A stretch of 64,000 bases of DNA from Aphelocoma coerulescens (lineage: Eukaryota > Chordata > Aves > Passeriformes > Corvidae): positions 10,038,001 through 10,102,000 of the forward strand of contig NC_091017.1 of the NCBI RefSeq assembly GCF_041296385.1. The letters are read 5' to 3'. The first letter of the stretch is position 1. Each line of letters opens with the position of its first letter. A program made the translations under genes and the position numbers. Below are positions 1 to 15,189 of this stretch, piece after piece. The notes below the pieces were generated by a model that did no database searches, was not told the DNA's origin, and saw only the letters and a program-made list of their open reading frames with translations.

Positions 1-3000
1 AGAAAAAAAAAAAAAAAAGCACATCAAAAGTGATCTGGATAAGAAAAGGAAAATAATAAACAAAAGGGGCTTTGCATATTATTTGTAATGATCACCTCTT
101 CTGAAGCTGAACAGCTGAAGCTGAGCAATATTGTGTACATGGATGTCAGGAGCACATATATTGCTAGAATAGAAAATAGAAAATTCAAGATGACAGATTA
201 ACTGTAAAGCCCACAGATTGTATATCACCTGCTCTGTCCTTCCAGTTCTCTTCCTCTCTCTAAACCATGCAGCTGGACGATGAAATTCTACCTTTAGCCT
301 GGAAATACTCACCTTTTCTCCTTGATTTCTCTTTGAGACCGAGTCAGTGCATGTTTAAATCTCTAAGGACCTCCTCATACCAAAGAAAGAAGCTAGAAAA
401 CCCAGTTACTGTTGTTCTTGCAACTGTGTTCTTTTTATTTGTTTTCACAGGACCTACTTTGAAATGCCTTTTTCTTTATTGTCAATTTCTATTTTTTCAT
501 TTTTAAATTTAAGCAAGTATTTTACATCTTTAATCTTTCAAAATGACAAGACTTTGACAGTAATTGCTAAGATTATGTGATTTTAACTCTGTTTCCCAAG
601 TACTCAAAATAAGATTTTGCATAAGCTATTTTCAACTTTGAATGGCCAGTGAAGAGACAGTGCAATCAAGATTTTTTAGAATATGCAGCCTACAGAGCCA
701 GATTTTCTGATACTTTTTCATTGTACAGGGAGCAGCTCAAGGATGCTGCCTAAATAAAGTACACCTCTGCAGCATTCCTGAGGCAATGCTGTCTCAAAGT
801 AGCTTGAATACCTTAACATGTATATTAATCTGTATCAATCAGAACTATAACCAGAAAAGTAACCAAGTTTTCCCTTTTTATCACCTTTCCCCAACTTCTT
901 TGGCAAGAGGGATAGTACACAGCACATTAATCCATGCATTGTTTCTGTGCCATTCCTACATGGGAAACATTTCTGTTGAAATGTTTACACAGCTTTTTGA
1001 GCAAAGGCCATTTGTGATTTAATGCCATAGAAACTTATTTTACTTTCACTTAACCCTGGGTGTGTTATACAAAAATAAAATGTTTATAGTATTCAAGCCT
1101 GATAAAACTAGGATAGGAATCCATGTTGCCAAAATAATTGTTAAAAAAACCCAAAAAGCCTTTTCAATTACCTGCTTTGGGTACAAGTGATTGTAGAACA
1201 TTAATCCCCTGAAAGACAAATCTGCTGCAGCTGGCAAGTGGCCTGGCAAGTTGGAATGGCTGTTTGTGACCTTGCTGTCAGCTGGCTACCTCTGTGACAT
1301 TAAAATGCAACTCTCTATAAGAAGCTGTATCCCTCAGTTTTCTACAGAAAAAAAAGATATATCACAGTATATTTTTCTGAAGCATTCAGTGACAACTTGT
1401 AAAATGCTTATTTTAACAAAAGATATCATGGGTTTAGAATATGTCCACTTGTGGACACACACTGAAAATTAGAATAAATGAAAATTTAAGAGCGCTAAGG
1501 AGGTTGACCAGAACATTGTGCATGAAAATTTGAACTATATGTTTTTTATTTCTATACCGATAGGAAGATATATGTGGGAAGGGATTACTTAGGGATATGT
1601 TTAATTGTTTATTTATCCACTTTCCCAGTTCTAGAGTGTCATGTAATGGGGCACAGCATCTTGCATAAGAAGAGGTGACTTAAAATTGCTTTGTTTTTTG
1701 CATTAGTTGCAGCAAGCTGTTCTTTGGGCTGCTCTATGCTCTTTATATTGAATAATTTTTTCTCTTAACAAAAATTCTGATTTCTTTTCTCCATTTTTTT
1801 CATTTTTAAAAAGCAGGTAGAATAATTACTGTTGGTTTTTTTAGCAGATCTCACACTGAAAGAGAGCTATAAGTCACATAAAATTAATGCAAACTAAAAT
1901 ACACATTAAATCGGGGGGGGGTTTATTCAGCAAAATGTTTGGAGGGGAAAGTCACAAAAATATGTACAGTCTTTCAGTCTGCGAAGTTCTTATCTTTTTT
2001 GGAAACCTCAAAACTATTTTATAGTAAGTTTTCTACCTCCTTGCATGTTTCTTTGTCTCAAGGCATCTGGTGCAATTGGGATGGTAGGCATGATGTAGTA
2101 CTGAGAGTAAAATAGACAACATCTCTGTACCAAACACAGACGTATTGCAGCTTATCCAGGACTCTGTCTTACTTACTGTGACACAGAAATCCTCACCTCT
2201 AAGAGCCAAAAGGCCACAATCTGCATGATCTTAAAATTACAGCCTGTGTAAGATTATTGTCAATCCTGAACATCAAATAAGGATTCGTCTGCCATTTGGG
2301 ACCCTAGAGCCTTAATTTACATTTTTTTCCCCTCCATTTATTTCTTTCTTAAAATTATAGTTCCTTTAGAAGAATTGGAATGAGGCAAGTCATCACAGAG
2401 AAGATGGATAATTGAGATTCATGCAGATGAAGCAGTCAAATATTTAAATTAAGTGTATTGCAGGAAATGGATGTCATAGTGAGTATGTACTGTCTGAAAG
2501 AGAAAGGCAGAAAAATGCATAGAAGCTTTCTCCTTCTATACTGCTTTTAGAATACAAATCCCTTGTGGCAGAAGTACTGTACAATTTTGGTCCTCAATAA
2601 ATATTTATGGAAAATATTCCTTACTTCCTGCAGTTTGTAAGGAACAGCATTTATTTTGTACCACTGGCATCCCTTTCCCACTCTTTTGTCTTCTCTCTCC
2701 TAAGTCCAATTCCCATATTTTGTATGTGTGTCAGGTTTAAGCGGCTGCTCCAAAGGCCAGATTTCAATGGACAGCAGTAAATAAAAATGTTAGAAAGTAA
2801 TTCTAGTGTGCCTGTTAAAAATTTTAAATGTATAGAAACATTAATAAATTACTTTTATTAATAATAATGTTTATTTACTTTTATTAATAATCATTAACAT
2901 ACTTGGGATAAAAGCTGAAGAAAAATAGCAGTGACTGTGTGAGAAAATGTTGAGATGGGCATCACTGTGGCAATAAGGATGAGTCAGAGTCCGAGGAAAC

Positions 3001-6000
3001 TGAACTTACCTGAAATTTCTGAGACTATGCCACTTCTTGCACATAGCAAAGCAGAAATGCTGGGTATGTAGAGCAAGCCTGGCATTGCTATTTGGGCTGT
3101 TTGTCATCAGCTCACTGCCTTTCTATAGGCACAGCAGCCATTTCCTCTGAGTGGCTTGATAAAAGAAAGACAGAATTGCTGCTTTCCAAATCCCAAAATA
3201 AAAGAACTATTGGCAGGAGATCAGTTCAAAACAGATCAAAAGAAGCACCTCCGTTCAGGATAGGTAGATGTGTGGCTTGTATATCCTTCCTAAATAGCAT
3301 CACTATCATTACCTTATTCTGTCAAAGACAAAAAATCAGGTTGGACCACTGGCAGACCATTAGTCTGACTCTGTAGAACACGTCTCATGATTGCAACCTC
3401 TGCTATTTTGGGTGATTTTTTGATGGGAAGCAGTTCAGTGGGGATGGGAGAAAGCTATATATCAAAACCAGCACTTCTAGTAGACTGTGAGACCTTAGTT
3501 ATGTTAAGTATGTGAAGTGCCTGCACAGGTAAATCTCTGCTTGCCCCAAGGCTGTTTGAAAACAATGGCTTTATCTATTTTTCTGACAACTTTAGCTTTG
3601 AAACCCATCTTGTCATCTTTATCTAGATTTTATGCCTGTTCTTCCAGCTGGTTCACTGATAAGGTGATTTGCTGTGGAATATTTCTACTGTTGATAACTA
3701 CTATAGCTATGTTCACAGCTTTCCTCAACTACTCTTTTAAATACTATTAAGCGTTGTGGCTTCATGGAAATTATTAGCAGCTTATAGATTACAGAAGCCT
3801 TTTTGTATCTGAGTAATTATGTACAGATCTTGTCTCACTTGGTGTAAATAACCCTACATAATGAGAAGTCTCATGATATTTGTACCTTCCACGGGACTTC
3901 CTCCAAAATATAAGATATACAATGAAAATTGTCCTTTTTCTTTTTTTAAATAAGCAGTTCAGTCTCTTTACCTTCATAAGTAGCATTTTCCAATTTTTCT
4001 TCTTCTCTTCAACAGAAACATCTTCACTTTGAGTTTCTGTTTTCCTAAAGCTGAGATTCAGCTGAATACTTTCCATTACACACTCTTTGCTTGCAAAAAA
4101 GCAATCACACACTTGTGGTCACAGTTGTCTTGGTTATATTACAGCTCAGGTATACTCTGCAGTGAGCTAGTGCTATCTCCTCTCTCAGACAAATATTTTC
4201 AAAAAAGTATCTATTCTCTACTGCCAGTATTAAATCAGGTCTCCTCCCTAGCCCTGCAGAAACGACACAGCAAAGAGGTTATCTGGGCTGTATCCTTTCT
4301 GTGTATCAGAAGCATCACTTTTCTCTTACCTCAAGATAGGGAATGGGTGAGTCCCAGAAGGACCACCACCAATAGGTGTAGAACTCAGCTGCCTTCATGA
4401 ATACCCTCAGCCCAGGCCTTTCCACCTCTTTTGGAAGCAAACTGGAATTTACTCCCTGTGCAATGTGGGGATAAGGCAGTAGGAATCCAAGAACTAAAAT
4501 ATCTGCTTTGCATGAAGGAGAGAGGAAAAGAGAGATGCAGGCTGAACTAGGAATTAAAAGGGATATGAACATAAAAATCCTTTCCAAATGCAGTTAGTGT
4601 GCTGGAAGAGAGATGAATTTCAGTTTAGATGGAGTGTACATAAATCATTTTGCATTATGAAAAATGGGACTTGGGTACATTTTAGATCTACTCTAAATCT
4701 CTTGATTTTTCCCTCTGATAATTTTTCCCTTCATCCCTCCCTATATTCAGCAGATTCAGTGCAGCATGTTCTGAAAAAGGAGCTGCTATTTATCAAATTA
4801 ATCTTGAACATGCTGAGTCCTCAGCCTGCTTGTGGGTATGTGAAAAAGTACACACAAGTGTCTCACACTTATCCTTTCCCATTTATTCCAATTTATTCTT
4901 AAAGGAGGATTTTCCCTGACAGCTTGCAACTCACCAGCAATTCTCAAATAACAGTATCTGAAATATATTTTTTCCCCTTACTTAATGCAAATATAATTTA
5001 AGTTCCTGAATGTCCCAGTTTTGTGTTATCTAGTAATTCTATATTTAATAATGGTGGCTTTGTTAAGAATTTATGGGCAAACCCAGTACCATTTTCATAT
5101 GCTCTAATTAACCTTGATGTGACCCAGAATTAGGTAATGATTTACTGTAGCTTCCTGAATGCTTTGGGGTAAAATAAGTGGCAAAGAGATCACAACATTA
5201 ATGCACATACTAGTCTTTAAATTGAATGACTATTTCGGCTTTAATTCTTACATTTTTTACTTCAGTTTTAAACTGATACATGTCCATTATGAGCACAGTT
5301 GTCTTAACACAGGGAAAATTTATCTAGAAAGAAAACCAAGCCTGCAATGCTGAGCTAAAACAATCCATACTTCCACCACAGAGACTTCGCATTTTCTTTG
5401 AGAGATAGGTGGGTTATTTCCAATACCTGCCCATCTCTACTTTTAATCAGATCGCATTTTTGTACAATTATCATTTCAGGCTTCTGTTGATTGCTTTCGC
5501 TAGGCATAATGAGTAGAAAGAAACACTATCTCATTGTGCAGAATATTGGATTGGTTGGCGTAATAGACTCGGTTCTATTTTTTGCCTAGCTCTTTGAAAA
5601 GTTAATTTTCTCTTTCATCAAATAACTAGCAGACTACTAATAGCATATAAGGTTTTAGAGGGATTTGCATTAAAGAATGCAGCTGAGTGCCTTATCTACT
5701 TTTGAAACCAGAGTGACATATGGATGCTCCTTTACTATTGACTACCTAAGATAAAGTTTAATGCTTGCTGCAAGCCCCCTTAGTTTTAAATTCATGGAAT
5801 GAGAATGTGGATTAGCTCTCCCTGAAGCACACTCATAGCATGGGGAGGAGGTGAGGGTGCTAGTACAGGCTTTGCAAGCATAAAGTTGCAGGTTGAAAGC
5901 CTCATCAAAGGAGCAGAACCCTTCATTCCAGTCTGAAGCTCGGAGAAATCCTCTTAAGTCATATGCCATTGTATTGGGTCCTCTTTCACAGTGAGCAATA

Positions 6001-7483
6001 AGTGCCCTGAGGAGAGCTGAAAGCATTTGACAGACAGGATGCATTTCCTGTGGTGGATGGTGCCTGGGCCTCTACTTGCTATAGGACATGGACATACAAC
6101 AGTATAGATACCCTGTGACTAAGATTTTCTGCAGTCAACGTAGCAAGTGCAGGACTGCTAGCTGTGACCCTGCCATGTGCCCTGTTGATTCATATGATAG
6201 GTCATGGCTGTGCCTGGCACATGGGCTGTCTGGCCCATTCAAAGCATAGTCCATGCAGTACAGCTCCCAACATTTCTGAACACTCCAAGTGGTTTGGGTT
6301 TGGTAGGGAACCCTCCAAAAAGACAGGTATTTCAAGGAGTAGACCCAAAATGTACCCTAGACTGAGAAGCTATACGTCAAGTTTCTCCCCAGGAAAACTA
6401 GCGACTACAATAATTTGGGGTCCATAGTGTCAGTTGATTGTTCCCATTTGACAACAGAGAAAGAATTCAAGCATAAACCCTCAAATAGGATTTGGAATCA
6501 CACACTGACTAATCTGATGGTATCTGAGCTGTGTTACACCTACTTACACTCCAAATATTCTAACAAACATGAACAATTTAACTTCAAACTAAAATTGAAT
6601 ACAGAGGAAAAGCCAAATTCCTTATTTCCCTGAGAAATGTAAAGAATGCTACACTAAATGCATTTAGGGGTATATTTCCTTACATCAGTCTCAATGCCAT
6701 GCCACAGTGTCTGGTTTAGACATTCTACTGCTGTCTCTAGGTGAGGTCTAAGACAAGGTTCAATCATGCCTGGATACTGTTCCTGTTTTAGTCTACTTAC
6801 CCCTAACCGTAATCCTAACACTGACCCTGGACTCTGCCTTGGTTCAGTGGAACCTGAAAGAATGAATTACCAGACTTTTCATGGATTAATCTAATAGCTG
6901 TTGTGTTAAAACTAGTTTGCAGATTCACAGTAATTGTCTATCTTGAATTTTACTGGAATGCACTCTACATCCCTGTTACCAAAGTCATGGTTTTGAATCC
7001 TTGTCTTACTGAATATAGCACTTACATCATCCCCAACTCCCACCTATGGTGAGAGCTAAGGGCCCTTCAATGGCTCCCAGGGAAATGACATTTCTTATTT
7101 TTTCCACAGTGCAATATAATGGCAGCTGTCCTAAAGTAACTCAAGGCTTTCTCCTTTGAGCATTTCCATTCAAATTACATATATGTTACTTACTGAGCTC
7201 TATTTATTACACAAATGATAGCATTTATCTGAGACCCAATTCAATGATTCCAGAAAGCATGATGCAGTATTATGTAACATGAGTTACATAATCTTAAAAA
7301 AATTAGCAGAAACTCTAATAACGTGTATAATCCTGTTCACAACCACTGGATCTTTTCATCACTGCTGCTCTTGTACATATGTCAGCGCAAAGAGCTGTTG
7401 GACTCCAAGTGACGCAGAAACAGGAGCTACCACAGCAGTGGGCAGAAAGGCTACAGAAAGAATTGCAATGAACACTTGCTCAT

Positions 7484-7511
7484 AAAAAAAAAAAAACAAA
7501 ACAAAACAAAA
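7484..7511 (+). repeat. poly-A run followed by CAAAA units
   Basis: A run of 13 A is followed by four CAAAA-type units. This could be a simple repeat or the decayed tail of an old retrocopy. No recognisable retrotransposed body lies just upstream, so I call it only a simple repeat. Confidence 0.7.
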
Positions 7512-10500
7512 CAACTTTGGTAAAATATTTGTAGTGTTACTCTGTTTTCACACCATGCTAGCTGGCAATTCACACACCAAACAAAACATCAGACTAAGCC
7601 AAGACTGAAAAATAGCACAAGGTAAGATGAAGGGACACTTCTGATTAATTCACTAATGAAATTAGGGGATTCTCTCCCAAATATTAAGAGATTACTTCCT
7701 CTTTCATAGCACTCTTAACTTACCATAGAGGTTACTTCTGTAAGCCTTTTAAGTTTAGGCTGAGATGCCTTCGGTGGTACTTTAAAAGTAGAAATGATAA
7801 CAACTTTGTTGATTCCTCCATGTTTCCATTACAGTGGTGAAGGGGAAGCTGTCTAAATTCAATGCTGATTATTTGGGTTCACTGTGTGTTGCAGGGACTC
7901 TGTGACAGAATGCAAGCCATGTACTCTAGTTATTAAAACAATACCTACAAGTGAGTATTTATTAAGTTATTTCAGCTGTAAGAGGCCTCACAACAGAAAT
8001 TATAAAGTAGTATTTTGCATTCAATAGGCAGCAAGCATGGGACTGACATTTGCTGTCAAAAATAGTGCAAAACAAATGAACATAGTTAGAACCTTTCAAA
8101 GTGCCAGTGTTTGAAATTTATTGCCTAGCTTTGGAATGAAAATAATGAAACTGTACAATTCCCTTGGCATTTTCTCTCTTGCCCTCTTGAGTTTATTCAC
8201 ATATGAGCAGTATGTTAATTTGACTCAAAAAAAAAGTATTATGATGATTATTATTAATAACAATAATAATAGCAATTCAATATAAATTAAAGTTAATTAT
8301 AATTAATTAGCTTTTATGCTTATGTACACAGAGAGAGCTGGAACATTTATTTCTGCTTCCTGGCTCTTAATTCTCCTTTTTAAAGCTAAAGGCGACGTTC
8401 TTTTGTTTGCTTGATCGTTTTTCTGTAATTGCCCTCAGTTCTTACATGGTTGGAGACTATTGTCCCAGTAACCTGTATTATTTTATATAATAAAATAATA
8501 ATAATGGGCTGGTGATAGCATAATAGGATTTCTATATACTTGTGTTTATTTCATTTTACAGATTTTTTGAGTATTAAGTAATCTTAGATTCACTGTCTGC
8601 CTTTCTTTACTTATTTGCCTTACTTCACCTAATATATAAATCATGGTATTATAATATCAGAAAATATTATCAAAAAAATTCCAGAAAGTAATGACAATAT
8701 TATGGTAATTGTGATACACTCTCGAAATTATTTATTTCTATTTTCTACTTCTGAAGCATAGCTGGCAAAGTTTCCAGTAGACTTAATCCACCTATTTCAT
8801 TTGTGTCATTCTCTACACTTGTATTTACTAGAAAATAAAACTAAAATTCATGGTATTATGAAAGAGTAAGGAAAGCAGAGACATAGCTCATCTATATCAA
8901 TCTTTTCACTGTAACCAATATATAATTTAATACCTTTAACACCAAGAATTTTGTGGTTTTTAAAATAATCCATTAGTTCAAGCATGTGTAGAATCTGTAT
9001 TTATCACTTTGTTCTGTTAGTCTGGCATATGAATGTATAATCTTGCCTTAAATTAAGAAATTGCTAAATTTGTAGAAAGTCAATAGCACTTTAGGATACA
9101 GAGTGTTTTACTTTCTTGGGGTATTTTTCATTTAGGAGATTTACTATACCTATTATCTTTTTCTTAGTAAATGTTTCTTGTAAGATTGAGCACTTTTCAT
9201 ACCTAAATTTTTATACTGAAACACTTTTCATACCATAATTTTCCCTAAACACATTTTCAGTGCGCCTATGTGATGTTAATAAAAGCTGAAACACTAGTTT
9301 TCAGAAATCTTATGGCTGGCACAACCTATAAAAATGTCGATTCCAAGTGACAGTCAACACATTGCAGGATGTAACCATATGTTTATAGAAAAATAGAGAA
9401 GAATTTATGACAACAAAACCATTGTAGGAAGTGTGTGCATTTGACTAAAAGCTATTGCCCATCTTTAACTAGATTTAGTCAAGTCAGATAGACTAAATAT
9501 TAAATTACAATTTTAGTAGCAGGAAACCAGATACAACCTTATGATAGAACAAGTTGCTACCCATTTGTGACTTTTCAACGACAATGAAGATGATATTTTC
9601 CAAATATAATTGCAATAATGACTATGCTTTTCTTAAGATAAATTCCAAAGAGAAGCCATGAAAAGACCAGAAAAATACCTTCCAACACATTTGACAGGAA
9701 AAATTTAATTATCACAGTAACAATTAACTGGCTTATTCAATAGGATTTTTTTTAACAGGAAATGGCATTTGCTGAAATTTTACTACTTTTATTTTTCTGA
9801 ACAAAATAATTAGAAGGATAATAGTCACAACCTTGAATTCTATGTTTTAGTATTTTTGTATACTGTACCTCTACAGAACTAGGCTCCACATGGAATTTGT
9901 TCTCCAGGAAGGCAGAGCAGTAAGATTCATCCCTTTCAACTCTGAGGAAAAATGCTGACCTGAAAGTAAGATAAAGATCACAGATTTAAATTCAACCTCT
10001 TTCCCAGGCTGCTAAGAAAAATCACATTATATTACTGTAGGGAGTCCAAGCAACATTCCTCTGAGTTTAAAGAAATGTGTGGCACAGTTTTTAAAAGGAT
10101 ATATCACAAGATTGGTGAATACTGGACCTGTGCCAGTGGTGTCACCAACCCTTAATTGCTTTGTTACAGCATCTTTCAACAGCAAGGTTTTAGCAATGTA
10201 TTATTTTGGCTATATATTATTTCTGGAAGCTATCTAGCTTTTATTTCTAGAAAAAGGATATAGGAGTAACTTTGTCATCTGACTTACTTTTAGTTAACAA
10301 TCAAGTGAGCCAGGCACTAAATGCACATTTTATCCACTTTAGTAACTGTTCCACCCAAAGAATTAATGACCTCCTTCATTTGTTTGAACAAAGGGTATAG
10401 AGTACGGATCTGTATATCCTGAACTGGAACCATGTCAAGCCCACAGTAATGATTTTGGTCCTGAAATGCTTCTGTATGCCTTTATTCTGCTAAATTTGTG

Positions 10501-11876
10501 TAGTACCCACAATAAATATCTAAGGCAAGGCACTGTACAGCAGCACTTCCCATTTTTAAGATTTTTTTGGTTACATGCAACTTTTTCGAAGTTTAGGTGT
10601 TTGGATAAGCCCATTCTAGTTACCTCCATTTTCTATATAGATGAATCCCTTGTTTCTGGTGGAAGAGACAGGGAAGTCAATGTACTATAGCTTCGTGAGA
10701 AGTGGTTTGCCAAATGTTTGCCTGAAATGTGTCAAAGGAGAGCTTGTGTGGATCTTCTGAAAGGTCATCCAAAGTTTGACAAAACAGTAAAACTTAAGAT
10801 CAGTGTTTGTGAGGGAGCTGGGTGAAAATATTATCTCGTACACTCTCACAGGTAGTAACAGATAATAAACTCCTTTCTCAGTTCAGTAATGCCTTCAGTG
10901 CCTATCAATATTATATATGCCTTAGACCCAAATTAGTTTGACTTTTTTTTTTACAACTGTTCAACTGTTAACCTCAAACATGGCTCTCTTCATTCATGCA
11001 CAGATTTAAATATCTAGATTTTAGAGCATCCAACTCTTTTCAAGGAAAGGAAATTCACTCTTCACCAAAGACAGCTCTGAGGTAAATATTCAAGGTTGTC
11101 ATTATGTTGTTATTTAGAAAAAGGATTTAATCCTATCAGGAGTAAAACTTCCAGACAACTGAGTGAATTAAAATACAGCCAGTACGCTTCTGAAATTACA
11201 GGATATCTAATTCCTGTTCATCCCTTCCTGACTGTCATTTCCTAGTAAAAGCTGTACTGAGAGATATTTGTGCAGTCTGCATGAGACCATGAAATCAAAG
11301 CTTAGTGCCTCGTACATTAGGTGTGATGCTTTCAGATAAATGTATTCCTTCCACCGAAGCACATCTCCGTAGCTCCTTCAACCATGGAGTAGCTTCCAGA
11401 TGGAGTGTAGGTTTCCAAGATAGTGCAATAACTTTTCTGGTTAATAATAAAGTAAAGTGTAGATGAAAGCTCATTTTTTCCCAAGCCTACTATATATGAT
11501 TCATTGCTCTTTTGTGAGTGAAGCTATCATTTTTATGACCCAAAACCAACAGTGATATTTCATAAATGTGTGAAGCTGGTGACATTGACAATCTTTACTT
11601 TTTCTGTCCTTGAATACTGTTATTTTTCCTGCATTTGTGTAATGGCTAATTTAATTTTTAAATAATGTAAGTTAAACTGGTATTATGAAAACAAATCTTT
11701 GTTTATTTTTACAGTCTGTATTTATTTTATTTTATTTTTAATACATTTCTTCTTGAGAAGTCAACTAAAAATTTGAGAAATTTCTACAAAAAGATCCTAA
11801 TATACCCAATTTCTAAAAAAATAGGTGAAAGAGATTTCTTCATGTATTTTTCTTCCCTGGATTTTCTTATCTTTTG

Positions 11877-11895
11877 TAATTAATTAATTAATTAA
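11877..11895. repeat. TAAT tetranucleotide microsatellite
   Basis: About four and a half perfect TAAT units. A simple tandem repeat with no other support for a function. Confidence 0.85.
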
Positions 11896-13208
11896 TCTTT
11901 AATATTTTGTCATTAATAAACAAAGTAAATTAAAACAACAAGGGAAAAATCAATTTTCTTTGTACAATGAATTTATTCTGTCATATTTTGTAATTTATAG
12001 TCCTGGTCTTAATTTCTGTTCTTTTTCTCTCTGTTGCTATATTAGAGGTATATAGAAATTCAACTAAAACAAAATACTTCAAACTTCTAAAGTAGGAGTT
12101 TATCTTGGAATCTAAATCTGAATTATAACACTGGCAGTTCCGTAGGTTGTACCTAGCACAGGCGATACATTTCACAGTCCCTGAAAACTTATTTAGATCT
12201 CTTGAATGCCTACCTCTGCAAATATTCAGGCTTGACTATTTTTTCAACATCAGCTCAACTCCTATGTTGTGTTTTTCCACAGTAAAGATCAAGAACTAAG
12301 GATATCTGTTATGCCCTGTGAAGTTTTGAGTAGTCATTCTCAAAATATAATTGATAGCACTGATTCCCCAAAAAATAAATTAACTTGATTTTTTTTTGTT
12401 TGGTTTCAGACACTGAGGGGAAAAATTGTTTGGATGGCCTCAGAGCTACAGGTATAATATACAATGCCTACTGTCTCTCTGAATTTGATTCTTGCTCTTA
12501 ATTGATAGGTACATCATTTACGTTTACCATACTTAGTGGGAGTCAAAACACTTAGGGATGTTGAGGTTTTTTTCTGGTTTTGCTTTCATTGCTTGAGGGT
12601 TTTCCTGCAAATTAGTGCATATTGTATTTTCAGACTTAATTACAAATTTTTACACACAGACTGATGTTAAACTTAATAGAAACTTTGAAAATATATTAGA
12701 ACAATGAAAATTCAGTCTGGTTGTCATTTATATGTTTAAAATTAGTAATGTAGTTTAAGTGACATGTTGGCTTAAGAGAAGCAATACCATGTATTTTGCA
12801 AATATTACAGCTAAGGGCAAAATCTACCTTAAGATCCATGGGATAGTCTTTATTTGAATGCATTCACCTCAAAAGGCTGAGGAAGCAGGTGAGAAGATGT
12901 TACTGTGCACACACTCTTTAAAGTTATGAAATATCCAGAAATATCTAGCGGTTTTCATAGTAAGGGAGTGCAAATGTTTGTTTATAAAGCTCTAATAATC
13001 TCCTAAACAAAGTCAATAACCTTTGAATTGCTTTGATAAACTAAAAATGAGACCTCTCTGGACACAGGTATGAACTGGGACTAAATTACTGTTTTGTGGT
13101 GGGTCATTACATAGTACAGGGTTCATGTGAACCAATATCTACAGGAAAGACAAATCGTCTCACCTGTCGCCTGAACCAGTGACTTCAAAGTGCAATCATT
13201 GATCCAGT

Positions 13209-13277
13209 ATTCCAATTAGCTTTCTAGGTGAGATAATCCTTTAATTCCAATTAGCTCTCAAGGTGGACAATCCTTTA
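13209..13277. repeat. 35-bp tandem duplication, two copies
   Basis: Two adjacent units (13209-13243 and 13244-13277) both begin ATTCCAATTAGCT and end AATCCTTTA, with a few substitutions and a one-base length difference between them. The divergence shows that the duplication is not very recent. The surrounding 13.1-13.4 kb has somewhat higher GC than the neighbourhood but no identifiable gene. Confidence 0.8.
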
Positions 13278-15189
13278 ACATCAGGACAAGCTTGGACTCT
13301 CTCAGCTTGATGCCCATTTTCTTCACTGTCAACAGCTGCAGCCAAGCTCCTGTTCCTGCAGCAAACAGCTCCGGAAGCTATTAGTGTTTTTACAGATCTC
13401 AACAGACAGCATTGCTGCACATTTGCAAACAACTGTTACATGTCATTAGTGTCAAACCAACCTACTAAACCAAAATATTCTGAAAGGAAGATTTATAACA
13501 TGAGAATTATAGTGCCATTGCAAAATACTTATACCCCTCTAAAGGGAATGCTGACTTTCACAAAATAACATTTTGATTTTTATCTTACTATAAAGTGGAA
13601 GTGGATTTGGAAAGAGAAATTATAAATGCCACACACAGCTATTCAATACGTCTGAACAAAGAGCTAAACGTAAGGAGATCTATAAAATCAAAGAATGCTA
13701 GCAAACTAAATGCTGCTATGCTCAATTTTTTACACTGATTCACGTTTATCTTAAAAGATATTATGAAGGAAAATAAACTCCAGTATATATAATTTGAGAA
13801 CATTATGCTATAATCTTGATGTTTTCTAAATCTTTTTTGGATGCATCACACAGCTTAAAGTTGATATTTTCAAAAAATCCTTTTTCACAATATTCAAAAT
13901 ACTACCATATGCAGCAGAGGCCCTAAAGAGCTGATGTGAAGGAAAATTCCCTAATGTGTTAGCTATATTAGGTTTAATATTAACATATTACAAAATGAAA
14001 AGAGGGCACCTGCAGGCATTTTATTTTGAGGGCATCATTTAAGCTTGCATTCAAAAGCTGTGCTTTAAGTCTGAACTTTCACCCCTAAAGTGGTATTTGA
14101 GTTTAGTATAAACTATCAGGGCAAGTAGGCCTGAATCCTTAGTATTACAGCTCCAGCACTTGGGGCTAGATTAGAACCATAATTAGGATGCCTTAGGCAA
14201 AGGAGAAACTGAAAGTCATAACAAACCTCTTCAAAGAGCAGGTTTGCACTCCCCCCAAGGTTATTCTGAACTACTGTCTTACTCTGACCCTCACTCCTTT
14301 TCTTCCCCCTGAAAGAATTCCTCTTTTGTTGCCTTACACAGAAATGAGGACCGGCATGTCATCTTCCATCATCTGACTGGCTCTGTCCGCTTGCCATCCC
14401 CTTACGGAAAGAGGTGAAATAAGCCCACGTGCTGCTTTTCTTTCTCCATGCACTCTGAACCAGCCTGAGCCTGCAAATAAGATGATATTTGACTGTCTGA
14501 GGAATGGTATTACTGAGCTCAGTGACTGGTTAATACTTGTCTTTAGTATTTTTGGTCTCTGTCTGATTATATGAATGCCTATATGCTACTATCAGTCAGG
14601 ATTTTTTTCCTTAAACTTTAAATATTGGTTAGCTGAATGCTGCTTACCTCCTCGATGGCATAATATCATTTTCATTTACTATGATATCAGCTTTCTAGTT
14701 GTCCTAAGATATTGCATTTAAGAAAAAAAAAAAACATTGCAGTTAGTAAACTATGGGGTTTACATCATAATAATTCAGCAAAAAAGAACTGAATTCAACG
14801 AACAGAGTGGCTGTGCCGCAAGGGAAAAACAATCTGTAGCAAGACATCAAATTGGTTTCAGGAAAACAGCTGAATAGCCCATGCCAAAGAATGCTGCTGC
14901 TGCATTGTGTTTGCATTTCTGTGATGGGATTTACATAACTCAACATGACATTATATTGGCTAAGACACAAATCTAGTCCTTAATCCAACAAGACGCACAG
15001 AGCTTGCTATGTTGTGTCACCATGATCCCCTCTGCCAGGCTTCTGTCTCTTGCCCAGCCAAACACAATCTTTACACATATTTATCCATTTAATACCTGCT
15101 GCATGTTACCCACTGCTTGTGTGCCCACCAAGTTACAGTATTCACATATAAAGTGTTCCCCTTGCAGACTGGTTATTTGCCAGTGATAC

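Larger units (their letters stand above)
1..13208. other. AT-rich non-coding DNA, no gene seen
   Basis: No frame here exceeds about 125 codons, and none shows a recognisable domain, codon structure or splice-flanked conserved block. The stretch holds short homopolymers and microsatellites: a G run near 1914, an A run at 7484-7496 followed by CAAAA units, AAT-rich sequence at 8240-8520 and a TAAT tract near 11,877. A 17-bp perfect direct repeat lies at 2849-2865 and 2875-2891. It could be intergenic or a large intron. The sequence alone does not decide. Confidence 0.7.

Noticed and set aside
4029..4400. 123-codon plus-strand frame
   Set aside because: No recognisable motif, no conserved context, overlaps other random frames; treated as chance.
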